From the NCBI GenBank assembly GCA_016874795.1, contig VGTG01000052.1, forward strand, positions 1 through 34,188: a stretch of 34,188 bases of DNA. The letters run 5' to 3'. Position 1 is the first letter of the stretch. Every line of letters begins with the position of its first letter. The notes under the pieces were generated by a model. The model searched no databases. It saw nothing but the letters and a program-made list of their open reading frames with translations, and was not told where the DNA came from. This DNA is from Deltaproteobacteria bacterium. Its GTDB lineage: Bacteria; Desulfobacterota; Binatia; UBA12015. A program made the position numbers and the translations under genes. Of the stretch, positions 15,558 through 23,713 are shown in pieces.

Positions 15558-16585
15558 GAGCCGCCGGCAGATCGCCTCGTCGCCCGCGTTCGATTCTCCG
15601 GATCCTCCGGGGCGACCGGCGCGGCTTCGCGCTCCTGATCGTCCTCTGGATCTTCATCATCCTCGTCGCCGTCGGCGCCGAGTTCTCCGGCGAGATGCGC
15701 GAGGACGCCGGAGCGACCGCAAACTTTGCAGGCGAGACGCAGAGCTACTATCTTGCTACCGCAGCAGCCAACCGCACGTTCTACCGTGCCTTGACCGCCC
15801 GGGACGAAGCCAAGCTCGACGTCCCGCCGGAGGAGCTGGAAGAGGGGGAGGAGCCTCTTGTCGTGATCGACGGGGAGTGGCATCGCGACGAGATCTGGGG
15901 CGCTCCGGTGTGGGTGAGGATCATCGACGAGACGGGAAAGATCCCGATCAATTTGGTCGAGGAAAATTTGCTGCGGACGATCCTCGGGAACATGGGCCTC
16001 GAGCCGGACCACGCTTCCGAGATCGCCGCTTCGCTCCTTGACTGGCGCGACCCCGACGACGAATCGCGGCCGAACGGTGCGGAGAGCGACTACTACCTCG
16101 ATCAGCCCAAGCCCTACATGGCGAAGAACGCGAAGCTCGACTCTCTCGAGGAGCTGCTCCTCGTGCGCGGCGTGACCTACGACCTCTACCACGGCGGTAC
16201 CGAGGACTTCCCGATCGGGCTGAAGGAGATCTTCTCCGTCTTCAACCGCAGGCCGTCTCTCAACGTGCGCTCGGCCTCCCCCGAGGTCCTGAAGATCCTC
16301 TTCAACCTCGACGACGAGCAGCTCCAGCAGATCATCGATCAGCGAGCGAGCGGTCTCGGCTCGGTCTTCCAGATCCTGCAGACGCTGCTGCCCGATCCGA
16401 CGCTGGGCGACCTCCTGACGGACGAGACGCCGAACCTCCTCATCGTCGACATCCAGGCGCAGATGCCGGGCTCGCCGGTCCCGGCGCGCGTCGCCGCCGT
16501 CGTCGATCTCGGCGAGTCGAACGAGGGCGTCTACATCCTGCGCTGGTACGACCAGCTTCCCGTGGACGAGGAGCTGCACGCGTGA
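15554..16585 (+). CDS. gspK: Type II secretion minor pseudopilin GspK
   Basis: GspK caps the pseudopilus tip as a large minor pseudopilin. The prepilin segment RRGFALLIVLWIFIILVAVG cleaves after Gly24 and lacks the position-five Glu, which is the family rule for GspK and separates it from the other pseudopilins. The 343-residue length matches GspK. Downstream are an IIDETGKIPINLV segment, LLDWRDPDDESRPNGAESDYY (inserted alpha domain with acidic residues able to bind calcium), LEELLLVRGVTYDLY and SVFNRRPSLNVRSASPEVL, all typical. The ATG overlaps the gspJ stop, and its stop overlaps the GTG of gspL. Confidence 0.96.
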   Translation: MRAAGRSPRRPRSILRILRGDRRGFALLIVLWIFIILVAVGAEFSGEMREDAGATANFAGETQSYYLATAAANRTFYRALTARDEAKLDVPPEELEEGEEPLVVIDGEWHRDEIWGAPVWVRIIDETGKIPINLVEENLLRTILGNMGLEPDHASEIAASLLDWRDPDDESRPNGAESDYYLDQPKPYMAKNAKLDSLEELLLVRGVTYDLYHGGTEDFPIGLKEIFSVFNRRPSLNVRSASPEVLKILFNLDDEQLQQIIDQRASGLGSVFQILQTLLPDPTLGDLLTDETPNLLIVDIQAQMPGSPVPARVAAVVDLGESNEGVYILRWYDQLPVDEELHA

Positions 16586-18030
16586 GTCGACCGAGCTCCG
16601 CCCGGCTGCTGCGCAGCGTGACCCGTCTCGATTTCCTCGACGGGCTCGGCATCGCGATCGGCCGCCGCAGCGTCGGCTTCGCGCATCTCGTGAAGCGGCT
16701 CGCGACCGTCACCCTGCAGCATCACCGGGTCGTCCCGCTGCCGCCGCCGGAGCAGGCCGCCGATCGCCGCATCGCGCTGACGGCCGCGGTGCGGCTCTTT
16801 CTCGACGAGTCCGGCGTCAAGACGGATCGCGTGTTCGTCAGCGTGCCGCGGAGCCTCGCGCTCGTGTCGCGTCTCTTCCTGCCTTCCGCCGCGAAGTCGG
16901 ACCTGAACCAGGTCGTCGAGTTCGAGCTCGATCGTCTGATCCCCCTCGATCGCGGCGAGGTCTACTTCGACTTCCTGAGCCGCGAGGCCGGCGAAAAGGT
17001 CGAAGTGCTCGTGATGAGCATGCCGCGGCGTCCTGCTGCCGAGATCCTCGACGCGCTCGAGGAGGGCGGCGCGCGCGTCCGGAGCCTCGTCGTCACGCCG
17101 CTCGCGATGCTCGACTGGATGCACTTCGCTCGCGTCTCGTTCGACGGTCCGCTCGCCCTGCTGGTCGACGACGGCGGCAGCGTCGAGCTCGATCTCGTGT
17201 CCGGCGGAGAGCTCGTCGCGAGCCACGTCGTCAAGGCCGCGGAGGTCGAGACGGAAGCCGCCGTCGCGAGCCTCGTCGGTCGCGAGGTGTCCGCGCTCGG
17301 AGGCGGCGCGGGCGAGGCGCGCTCGTACTCCGTCGCGCTCGCGAGCGCTTCCGCCGAGTTCGGGGCACCCTCGGCGCACACGCTTCCCGAGAACGTCCTC
17401 GCGACCGGCCGGGATCTCCTCGCTCTCGGGAAAGGCGTTCTCGCGGCGCCGGACGGCTTCTTCGAGGCCGCGCCCGCCGGGCTGCTCCCCGCGATCGGTG
17501 CGGGCCTGGAGGCGGTGCGCGAGGGCGAGACGAGCTTCAACCTCCTTCCCCCCGAAGAGCGCCGCGCGGTGGAAGAGGGCGCCCCGGTCATCACGTTCTT
17601 CCTCGCCGCCGTGCTGGTCCTCGTCTCGCTCGTCTGGGTCGTGAGCGCGATGGTCAAGGACCAGGTGATGCTCGCTTCGCTGCGGAACCAGTTCGAGGAG
17701 CTCGAGCCCAGGATCCGCGCGGTGCACGCGCACGACGACGAGGCGGACAGGCTCCGCGAGAAGCTCACCGTGCTGACGAGCGACGATCACGTGCGGAACT
17801 CGCTCTTCCTCCAGGAGCTGACGCGGGTCATCCCCAAAGGCGCCTACTTGACGGCGTTTCGCGTGCGCAGCGGCCGGGTCGAGGTCGAGGGCTTCGCCGC
17901 CTCGGCTTCCGAGCTCGTGCCGCTGCTCGAGAAGTCGCCGCTCTTCCAGAACGCGCAGTTCACCTCGCCGGTGACGAAAGTGCAGAACAACGAGGAGCGC
18001 TTTTCTCTCACGACGGAGATCGCGAAGTGA
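16582..18030 (+). CDS. gspL: Type II secretion inner-membrane protein GspL
   Basis: GspL links the cytoplasmic GspE ATPase to the inner-membrane platform. The 482-residue product has an actin-like cytoplasmic half (PilM-like; LGIAIGRRSVGFAHL near the start, VFVSVPRSLALVSRLFLP, VEFELDRLIPL). One membrane helix lies at about residues 337-359, followed by a coiled segment and a periplasmic ferredoxin-like domain (PilN-like; LQELTRVIPKGAYLTAFRV, VEVEGFAAS). This PilM-PilN fusion is the standard GspL layout. The start is GTG 16582, overlapping the gspK stop (GTGA), and the stop overlaps gspM the same way. Its presence implies that a GspE exists elsewhere in the genome. Confidence 0.93.
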   Translation: MSRPSSARLLRSVTRLDFLDGLGIAIGRRSVGFAHLVKRLATVTLQHHRVVPLPPPEQAADRRIALTAAVRLFLDESGVKTDRVFVSVPRSLALVSRLFLPSAAKSDLNQVVEFELDRLIPLDRGEVYFDFLSREAGEKVEVLVMSMPRRPAAEILDALEEGGARVRSLVVTPLAMLDWMHFARVSFDGPLALLVDDGGSVELDLVSGGELVASHVVKAAEVETEAAVASLVGREVSALGGGAGEARSYSVALASASAEFGAPSAHTLPENVLATGRDLLALGKGVLAAPDGFFEAAPAGLLPAIGAGLEAVREGETSFNLLPPEERRAVEEGAPVITFFLAAVLVLVSLVWVVSAMVKDQVMLASLRNQFEELEPRIRAVHAHDDEADRLREKLTVLTSDDHVRNSLFLQELTRVIPKGAYLTAFRVRSGRVEVEGFAASASELVPLLEKSPLFQNAQFTSPVTKVQNNEERFSLTTEIAK

Positions 18031-18839
18031 GAGATCTCCTCGCGAACCTGCTCGGACGCTTGCAGGCGACGAATCGTCAGCAGCGTCTGTACCTCCTGCT
18101 CGGCGTCGTCGTCTTCGTCTTCGTCGCCCGCTTCGGCGTGTCGTGGTTCCTCGAGTACCGCGAGGACGTCAAGAACGAGATGCGCTTGACGGCACAGCGG
18201 CTCGCGGGCGCGCGGCGGCTCCTCGAGCGCGCCCCGGAGACCGAGCGCCAGCTCGAGCGGCTGCGCGAGCGCTACCGTGCGACGGTCGCAGGTCTCGTTC
18301 CGGGCGACTCTCCGACCCTTGCCGCGGCCGAGCTGCAGGAGCGTGTCTCCGACCTGGCGGCGGAGAAGAAGGTGCAGATCCAGACGATGCAGGTCCTGAA
18401 GGACGAGCCGCTCGGCCCGTTCCGTCAGGTCTCGCTGCGCGTCACGGCCTCGGGCGACCTGCGGAACGTCGCCGACCTGCTCGCGGCGCTCGAGTACGGG
18501 GACCTCCGCGTGAGCATCCCGTTCATCGAGCTCAGCAGGCGTGGCGCCGCGATCCGCCGAGCGACGCCGGTGCAGGTTTCTCGCCTCGTCTCGGCGACCC
18601 TGCAGATCGCGGGCGTCGTGCGCGTCTCGGCCGAGGGGGAGGGCGTGACCGAGGTCTCGGTCGACGAAGGCGATGCCGAGAAGCCCGACGGAGCACGGCC
18701 CGATCCGGCGTCGCCCGAGAGCGCGGCACCGTCCGCGGGAGCGGCTGCTCCGCCGCTGCCCGTCCCGGAGATCGAGACACCGCGCGAGCCGATTCCCGAC
18801 GATCCGCTCGGCACGGCGGCTCGGGTGACGCAGCCATGA
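18027..18839 (+). CDS. gspM: Type II secretion inner-membrane protein GspM (PilO-like) with Pro/acidic tail
   Basis: GspM pairs with GspL in the platform. The 270-residue product has a short cytoplasmic N-terminus, one membrane helix (about 20-38), a coiled coil rich in Arg, Glu and Leu (about 45-95), and a ferredoxin-like periplasmic domain (FRQVSLRVTASGDLRNVADLLAALE region, about 125-205). The last 60 residues are rich in Pro, Ala, Glu and Asp and look disordered, which makes this version longer than typical GspM (about 160-200). The start is GTG 18027, overlapping the gspL stop. The assignment rests on position and fold pattern; GspM sequences are poorly conserved. Confidence 0.87.
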   Translation: MRDLLANLLGRLQATNRQQRLYLLLGVVVFVFVARFGVSWFLEYREDVKNEMRLTAQRLAGARRLLERAPETERQLERLRERYRATVAGLVPGDSPTLAAAELQERVSDLAAEKKVQIQTMQVLKDEPLGPFRQVSLRVTASGDLRNVADLLAALEYGDLRVSIPFIELSRRGAAIRRATPVQVSRLVSATLQIAGVVRVSAEGEGVTEVSVDEGDAEKPDGARPDPASPESAAPSAGAAAPPLPVPEIETPREPIPDDPLGTAARVTQP

Positions 18840-19540
18840 AGCGATTCCGTCTTCTGAACGTCCTTCTCCTCGCTTTGATCGGGCTCGCGACGTGGCGGAC
18901 GGTGGACGTGTGGCGGAGGACGCCACCGAGCCTCTCCGCGGGAGAGGAGCCGCCGCCGCCGACCGACCTCTCCGTCGCTCCGCGCAAGCCGAGCTTGCCG
19001 GAGTTGGTGAACGTGATCGCGAGCCAGGACGTGTTCGATGCGTCGCGCCAGGAGGGCACGAGCGGAGTGGACGAGACGCTGCCGCAGGCGACGCCGGTGC
19101 CTCCGCCGACGCTGAAGCTTTCGGGCGTTCTCTTCGTCGGCCTCGAGCCCGAGGCGGTCTTCACCGACACCGCGCAGTCGAACAAGCAGGTCCGCTTGCG
19201 GATCGGCGAGGAGATCGCGGGCTACAAGGTCGACCGGATCGAAGCGGAGTTGGTCGCGCTCGTCACGGGAACGGGCGAAGAGGTCGTGCTGCCGCTCCTC
19301 ATCGACACGACCTCGCGCGGCGGAGCCGTCGCCTTCGGCCCGGGAGGCCGCGCGACGCCGCGGCCGAACGCGACGCTCGTGCGACAAGCGAGCGGCCAGC
19401 GACCGGATCAACCCGGAGGGTTCGCGGCGAACGATCCGCAAGGAATCGCGGAGCAGCGGCGCGAGGACGCGCGGCGACGCGCCGAGCGCGCGCGCGAACG
19501 TCTGAAGCGCCTTCGTGCCGAGGCCGCACGCAACCGGTGA
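18836..19540 (+). CDS. gspC: GspC-like type II secretion clamp protein (HR domain, no PDZ)
   Basis: GspC connects the inner-membrane platform to the N0 domain of the secretin. The 234-residue product has one membrane helix (about 6-20), a Pro-rich linker, the conserved lead-in IASQDVFDASR (the Ile...LF type motif of GspC), and a homology-region beta domain (about 92-157: LKLSGVLFVGLEPEAVFTD, VRLRIGEEIAGYKVDRIE). No PDZ domain follows; instead there is a long Arg- and Glu-rich segment (about 200-234) likely to be helical. PilP or GspN-like annotation is possible, since PilP shares the HR fold, but position next to gspD and membrane topology favour GspC. Its ATG overlaps the gspM stop. Confidence 0.78.
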   Translation: MKRFRLLNVLLLALIGLATWRTVDVWRRTPPSLSAGEEPPPPTDLSVAPRKPSLPELVNVIASQDVFDASRQEGTSGVDETLPQATPVPPPTLKLSGVLFVGLEPEAVFTDTAQSNKQVRLRIGEEIAGYKVDRIEAELVALVTGTGEEVVLPLLIDTTSRGGAVAFGPGGRATPRPNATLVRQASGQRPDQPGGFAANDPQGIAEQRREDARRRAERARERLKRLRAEAARNR

Positions 19541-19604
19541 GGGGAACGAGTTGAGTTTTACAAGCCAGGGCCAACTCGGCTACACCCCGCCGAAGAGGGG
19601 AGGA

Positions 19605-22100
19605 ATGGGTCGTCGGGGTTCACGTCGTGGCTCGCGCAGGCGAGTCGAGAGGAAAGGCGCGCTCTTCGCGTTCCTCGTCCGGCGTGCGCCGATGCTGCTT
19701 CCTTTCGTGATGGCTCTGGCTCTGCACGCCGACGCGCAGGACGCGCCGCCTCCGCCTCCCGCCGCCGCTCCGGCGGCCGCAGCACCCGGCTCGCTGCCGG
19801 CGCCGCAGGCCGCGCCGATGAACGGGGCACCCGCGGAAGACGCGATCGTCTTGAACTTCGAGGCCGCGGACATCCGCGAGGTCGTGCACAGCCTCGCGAG
19901 CGCGCTCGAGATCAACTACTTGATCGACCCCCGCGTCGAGGGTCTCGTCACGATCCGCACGACGGGCAAGATCCCGCGCAGCGAGCTCTTCCCGATCTTC
20001 AACCAGATCCTGCGCAGCATCGGCGTCGCCGCGGTTCGCGTCGGAGAGGTCTACAACATCGTGCCGATCGCCGACGCGAAGACGCGCGTCGTCGTTTCGC
20101 GCGCGGCGTTGGCGGGGATGACGGCGGACGATCTCTTCGTCGTCGAGCTCGTGCGCGTGCACAACATCGCCGCCGAGGAGATGGCGAATCTCCTGCAGCC
20201 GTTCATCACGCCCGGCGGGGACGTCATTCCGTACGCGCGCGCGAACTTCCTGATCATCACGGACATCGCGAGCAACGTCGATCGCCTGCGCGAGATGGTC
20301 CAGCTCCTCGACCGCGACAGCTTCAAGGACCTGAAGGCGAAGATCTACAAGGTCGAGAACGCGAACATCGAGGACCTCGGCCAGGAGCTGATCGCGGTCC
20401 TCGACACGTACGGGATCACCGGCGAAGCCGCGAACGAGCGCGGCGTATACGCGATCCCGCTGATCCGGCTGAACTCGATCGCCGTCCTCGCGTTCAACGA
20501 GCAGGCCTTCGCTTCCATCGACTACTGGTTGAAGCTCCTGGACGTGCCGCCGGACGAGTCGTCGACGCGCACGGTGCGGGTCTACAACGTGCAGAACGCG
20601 AAGTCCGCCGACCTCGCCGCGGTGCTGAACGAGCTCTACGGCGGCGGCGAGGGTGGCTCCTCGTCGAACCGGCCCGGGTCGGCGGCGGGACAGCCCGGCT
20701 TCGGCGGCCTCTTCGGAAGGGCGACCGGCGGGCAGCTCTCCAGCAGCCGGCGCTCCGGCGGCGCGGCCGCGAGCTCTTCGGGCCTCGGCGGCGCCTCGCA
20801 GTTCGGCGGCGGTGGCGGCGGTGGTGGCGGCTTCGGAAGCGGCGGCGGTGGCGGCGGTTTTGGCGGTGGACGCTCGGGAGGGGGGTTCGGCGGAGGTGGT
20901 TCTGCGCGACCGGCGGGAGTGCTCGGCGGTGCACCCGGCTCTGGGTTTCGCGCCGGAGGGGCGTCCGGCGTCGTCCTCGCCGGAGGTGAAGGACCGCTCT
21001 CGCTGTTCAAGGAAGAAGTGCGCATCGTCGCGGACGAGATCTCGAACTCGCTGGTGATCCTCGCGACGAAGCAGGACTTCGAGCAGATCCGAAAAGTCCT
21101 CGTCGACCTCGACCGCGTGCCGCGTCAGGTGGTGATCGAGGTGCTGATCGCCGAGATCAGCCTCAACAAGGCGATGGAGATGGGCCTGCAGACGGTCCTC
21201 ACGAATTCCGGCGCCATCCAGGACGCACCGACGCCCGTTCCGACGGCGACGTCGACGGTGTCGGGCGCCGCCCTCAGCAACGCGCTGCAGGACGTCGCGA
21301 ACGGCAGCGCGCTGAAGCGTCTCCTCGAGATCACGCCGGGCGTTCAGGGCAACACGTTCACCGCGATCATCACCGATCAGTCGAGCTTCCAGGTGACGCT
21401 GACGGCACTCGCCAACGCGAATCGCCTGAAGGTGCTCGCGAGCCCGCACATCTTGACGGCCGACAACCGCGAAGCGGCGATCAACGTCGGTCAGTCGATT
21501 CCGATCTTGACGTCGACGCAGCAATCGACGGCGGTGGTCTCGAACATCGTCAACAGCGTCCAGTACCGCGACACCGGCGTGATCCTGAACATCCTGCCGC
21601 AGGTGAACGCGGACGGGCTCGTCAACCTGCAGGTGCGGCAAGAGGTCAGCGAGGTCGACGACAACTTCAACAGCACGACCGGCTCGCCCGCGTTCATTCT
21701 CCGGGAAGCGGAGACGACCGCGGTCGTGCAGGACGGCGATTCGCTGCTGATCGGCGGCATCATCCAGGAGACGACGTCGCGCGGTCGCTCCGGCGTACCC
21801 TACCTCATGGATCTTCCCGTGGTCGGTCGATTCTTCCGGGCCGATACCGACAGCGTCCGTCGCGTCGAGCTGATCATCATGCTCACGCCGCACGTGATCC
21901 GGAACCGCGCCGAGTCGATCGAGGTGACACAGACCTACAAGGATCGCTTGTGGGACGTCGTCGACGAGATCGAGCGCACGAAGGGCATGGTCCCGCCGAC
22001 GCAGGAGCAGCTCCGCAAGCAGCAGCGACTCCGCAGCCGTACGACGACGGCGGAGCGCCCGCGTGAAGGCCTGCTTCCGAACCAGGATTGGGAGGACTGA
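19605..22100 (+). CDS. gspD: Type II secretion outer-membrane secretin GspD
   Basis: GspD forms the outer-membrane channel for folded exoproteins. The ATG 19605 (GAGG six bases upstream) gives 831 residues with a basic n-region and a hydrophobic signal (APMLLPFVMALALHA) ending near ADAQ. TTG 19551, also with a good GAGGGG six bases upstream, is an alternative that adds 18 residues. Domains in order are N0 (about 80-155), N1 (175-237), N2 (243-320), N3 (from 323) split by a glycine-rich insert (about 346-465), and the secretin beta-barrel (505-772) with the signature VPYLMDLPVVGRFFR. The C-terminal S-domain region is Arg-rich. The gene sits last in the secretion run rather than at its head. 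Confidence 0.97.
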   Translation: MGRRGSRRGSRRRVERKGALFAFLVRRAPMLLPFVMALALHADAQDAPPPPPAAAPAAAAPGSLPAPQAAPMNGAPAEDAIVLNFEAADIREVVHSLASALEINYLIDPRVEGLVTIRTTGKIPRSELFPIFNQILRSIGVAAVRVGEVYNIVPIADAKTRVVVSRAALAGMTADDLFVVELVRVHNIAAEEMANLLQPFITPGGDVIPYARANFLIITDIASNVDRLREMVQLLDRDSFKDLKAKIYKVENANIEDLGQELIAVLDTYGITGEAANERGVYAIPLIRLNSIAVLAFNEQAFASIDYWLKLLDVPPDESSTRTVRVYNVQNAKSADLAAVLNELYGGGEGGSSSNRPGSAAGQPGFGGLFGRATGGQLSSSRRSGGAAASSSGLGGASQFGGGGGGGGGFGSGGGGGGFGGGRSGGGFGGGGSARPAGVLGGAPGSGFRAGGASGVVLAGGEGPLSLFKEEVRIVADEISNSLVILATKQDFEQIRKVLVDLDRVPRQVVIEVLIAEISLNKAMEMGLQTVLTNSGAIQDAPTPVPTATSTVSGAALSNALQDVANGSALKRLLEITPGVQGNTFTAIITDQSSFQVTLTALANANRLKVLASPHILTADNREAAINVGQSIPILTSTQQSTAVVSNIVNSVQYRDTGVILNILPQVNADGLVNLQVRQEVSEVDDNFNSTTGSPAFILREAETTAVVQDGDSLLIGGIIQETTSRGRSGVPYLMDLPVVGRFFRADTDSVRRVELIIMLTPHVIRNRAESIEVTQTYKDRLWDVVDEIERTKGMVPPTQEQLRKQQRLRSRTTTAERPREGLLPNQDWED
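20806..20905 (+). repeat. Glycine-codon-rich low-complexity tract inside gspD
   Basis: This 100-base stretch is built of GGC, GGT and GGA codons with scattered TTC and AGC. It encodes a run of glycines broken by Phe and Ser within the N3 domain insert of the secretin. Such imperfect GGN repeats are prone to length change by slippage; each three-base change would only alter loop length. It forms the densest part of a longer Gly/Ser-rich insert covering about 20641-20990. Confidence 0.8.
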
Positions 22101-23713
22101 GCGTCCTTCGCCACGCGGGCGCCGTTCTCGTCCTCGCGGCCCTCGTCGCGGCATCGTACGGCGGGACGATCGGCCACGGCTTCGTCTTCGACGACTGGCA
22201 CCTCGTCGTCGAGAACCCGGTCGTGCGCTGGCCGCTCGCGCGCGCGCCCGAGCTGCTCGACTTCGGAGCGGGCGGGATCTCGTATCGACCGCTCCGGATG
22301 CTGTCGTACATGGTGGACTACCGGGTCGGCGGCCTCGAGCCGGCGGCCTTCCACGCGAGCAATCTCACCTATCACCTGGCCGCGACGCTCGCGCTCTACG
22401 CGCTCGCGTTCGCCACGATCGGCTCGCTCGGCGGCGCGCTCTTCGCGGCGGCGCTCTTCGCGGTACATCCGCTCGGGAGCGAAGCGGTGGCGTACGTCTC
22501 GGGCCGGCGCGATCTCCTGCTCGCGCTCTTCTCGCTGCTCGCGCTGCTCTGCTGGTGGGGCACGCTCGACGCCGCGGCGAGTATGCCGAAGCGGATTGCG
22601 ACGTCGCTCCTCGCGTCGCTCTTCGCGGCACTCGCCCTCGCCGCGAAGGAGAACGCCGCGGTGGTCCCCCTCCTCGGTGCGCTGCTCGTCGTCGTTCGTC
22701 GGCGACGCGACGGGATCGCGACTTCGGTTGGACGCGCCGGTGGGATCGCGCTCGTGCTCGCCACGGTCGTCCTCGTCATCGTCGCGCGCGAGCTCTATCT
22801 CGAGCGCATCTACGAAGCGTTCGAGCGTCTCGGCGGAGCCGCCCTCGCCCCGCAGCCGGCGCTGACGCTGCAGGTTCTCGCCCGCTACGGCGGTCTCGCA
22901 GTCTGGCCGATCGACCTGCGTGCCGACTATCGACCGCCCGGATGGCCGCTCCCCGAGTCCCCCTTCGACGCGAGCTCCGTCGTCGCAGCTCTGGGGCTTG
23001 CCGCCGTCGTCGCTGGCGGTGTCTGGCTCGCGTGGCGGGGGCACATCGCGGGGGCGGGCCTTCTCTGGTTCGTCGCGGCGCTCCTTCCCGTGGCGCAGAT
23101 CGTCCCGTACGGGGAGATCGTGGCGGAGCACAACGCCTACCTTCCGCTCGCGGGCCTGTCGCTCGCGGCCGGCGAGGGCGCGGATGCGCTCGCACGCCGT
23201 CGTCCGCGCTTCGCGATCGCCGTCTGCGCGATCATCGTCGTGTTGCTGGGCGTGCGCGCACACGCGCGCTCGAGCGACTGGAGCGACGACGAGACGCTCT
23301 GGGCCGCGACGATCGAGAGCGTGCCGCGCTCGGCGCGGGCGCGGCAGAACCTCGGCGTCTCGCTGGCGCGACGAGGTCGACTCGAGGCGGCACGCGGTGC
23401 GCTCGAGGATTCGCTGGAGCTTGCGCCGCGCGAGGTCGAGGTGATGCACGCTCTCGCGACGATCTCCGGACGTCTCGGTGAGACCGAGCGCGCGCAAAGG
23501 CTGGCACGGCGTGCCGTGCAGGTACGGAAGGACGCCGGCACGCTCACGTTCCTCGGCTGGGTGTACCTCGCGGAGGGATCGCCGCGCGCCGCGGAGAAGA
23601 CGTTCCGGGCGGCGCTGCGTCTGGACCGGAAGAATCGCGAGGCGCGGCGCGGGCTCGAAGAGATCCGCTTCCGCTACCGGAGCGCGCCGGGCATGGGTGG
23701 AGGTCGCGGTTGA
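22088..23713 (+). CDS. TMTC-like polytopic glycosyltransferase with C-terminal TPR repeats
   Basis: The product has about 541 residues: roughly ten membrane segments followed by TPR repeats (about 410-530: ARQNLGVSLARRGRLEAA, TLTFLGWVYLAEGSPRAA). The first periplasmic loop has FVFDDWHLVVENP, with the Asp pair expected in GT-C enzymes. YRPLRMLSYMVDY, HPLGSEAVAYVSGRRDLL, AAKENAAVVP and AEHNAYLPLAG are features shared with eukaryotic TMTC protein O-mannosyltransferases and their bacterial homologues. By analogy it may move a sugar from a lipid carrier to a periplasmic acceptor; the acceptor is unknown. The start is TTG 22088, inside the gspD end, or possibly CTG 22097, which overlaps the gspD stop; no ATG or GTG fits. 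The stop overlaps the Wzm start. Confidence 0.85.
   Translation: MGGLSVLRHAGAVLVLAALVAASYGGTIGHGFVFDDWHLVVENPVVRWPLARAPELLDFGAGGISYRPLRMLSYMVDYRVGGLEPAAFHASNLTYHLAATLALYALAFATIGSLGGALFAAALFAVHPLGSEAVAYVSGRRDLLLALFSLLALLCWWGTLDAAASMPKRIATSLLASLFAALALAAKENAAVVPLLGALLVVVRRRRDGIATSVGRAGGIALVLATVVLVIVARELYLERIYEAFERLGGAALAPQPALTLQVLARYGGLAVWPIDLRADYRPPGWPLPESPFDASSVVAALGLAAVVAGGVWLAWRGHIAGAGLLWFVAALLPVAQIVPYGEIVAEHNAYLPLAGLSLAAGEGADALARRRPRFAIAVCAIIVVLLGVRAHARSSDWSDDETLWAATIESVPRSARARQNLGVSLARRGRLEAARGALEDSLELAPREVEVMHALATISGRLGETERAQRLARRAVQVRKDAGTLTFLGWVYLAEGSPRAAEKTFRAALRLDRKNREARRGLEEIRFRYRSAPGMGGGRG

Noticed and set aside
18836-19540. Annotation as GspN
   Set aside because: The single N-terminal membrane helix, the ...DVFD lead-in and the HR-type beta domain fit GspC/PilP better than the larger GspN domain.
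19620-22154. 844-codon open frame on the minus strand opposite gspD
   Set aside because: It is Arg/Asp/Glu-rich with no recognisable domain and lies exactly antisense to a full-length secretin. Such frames arise from G/C-biased third positions.
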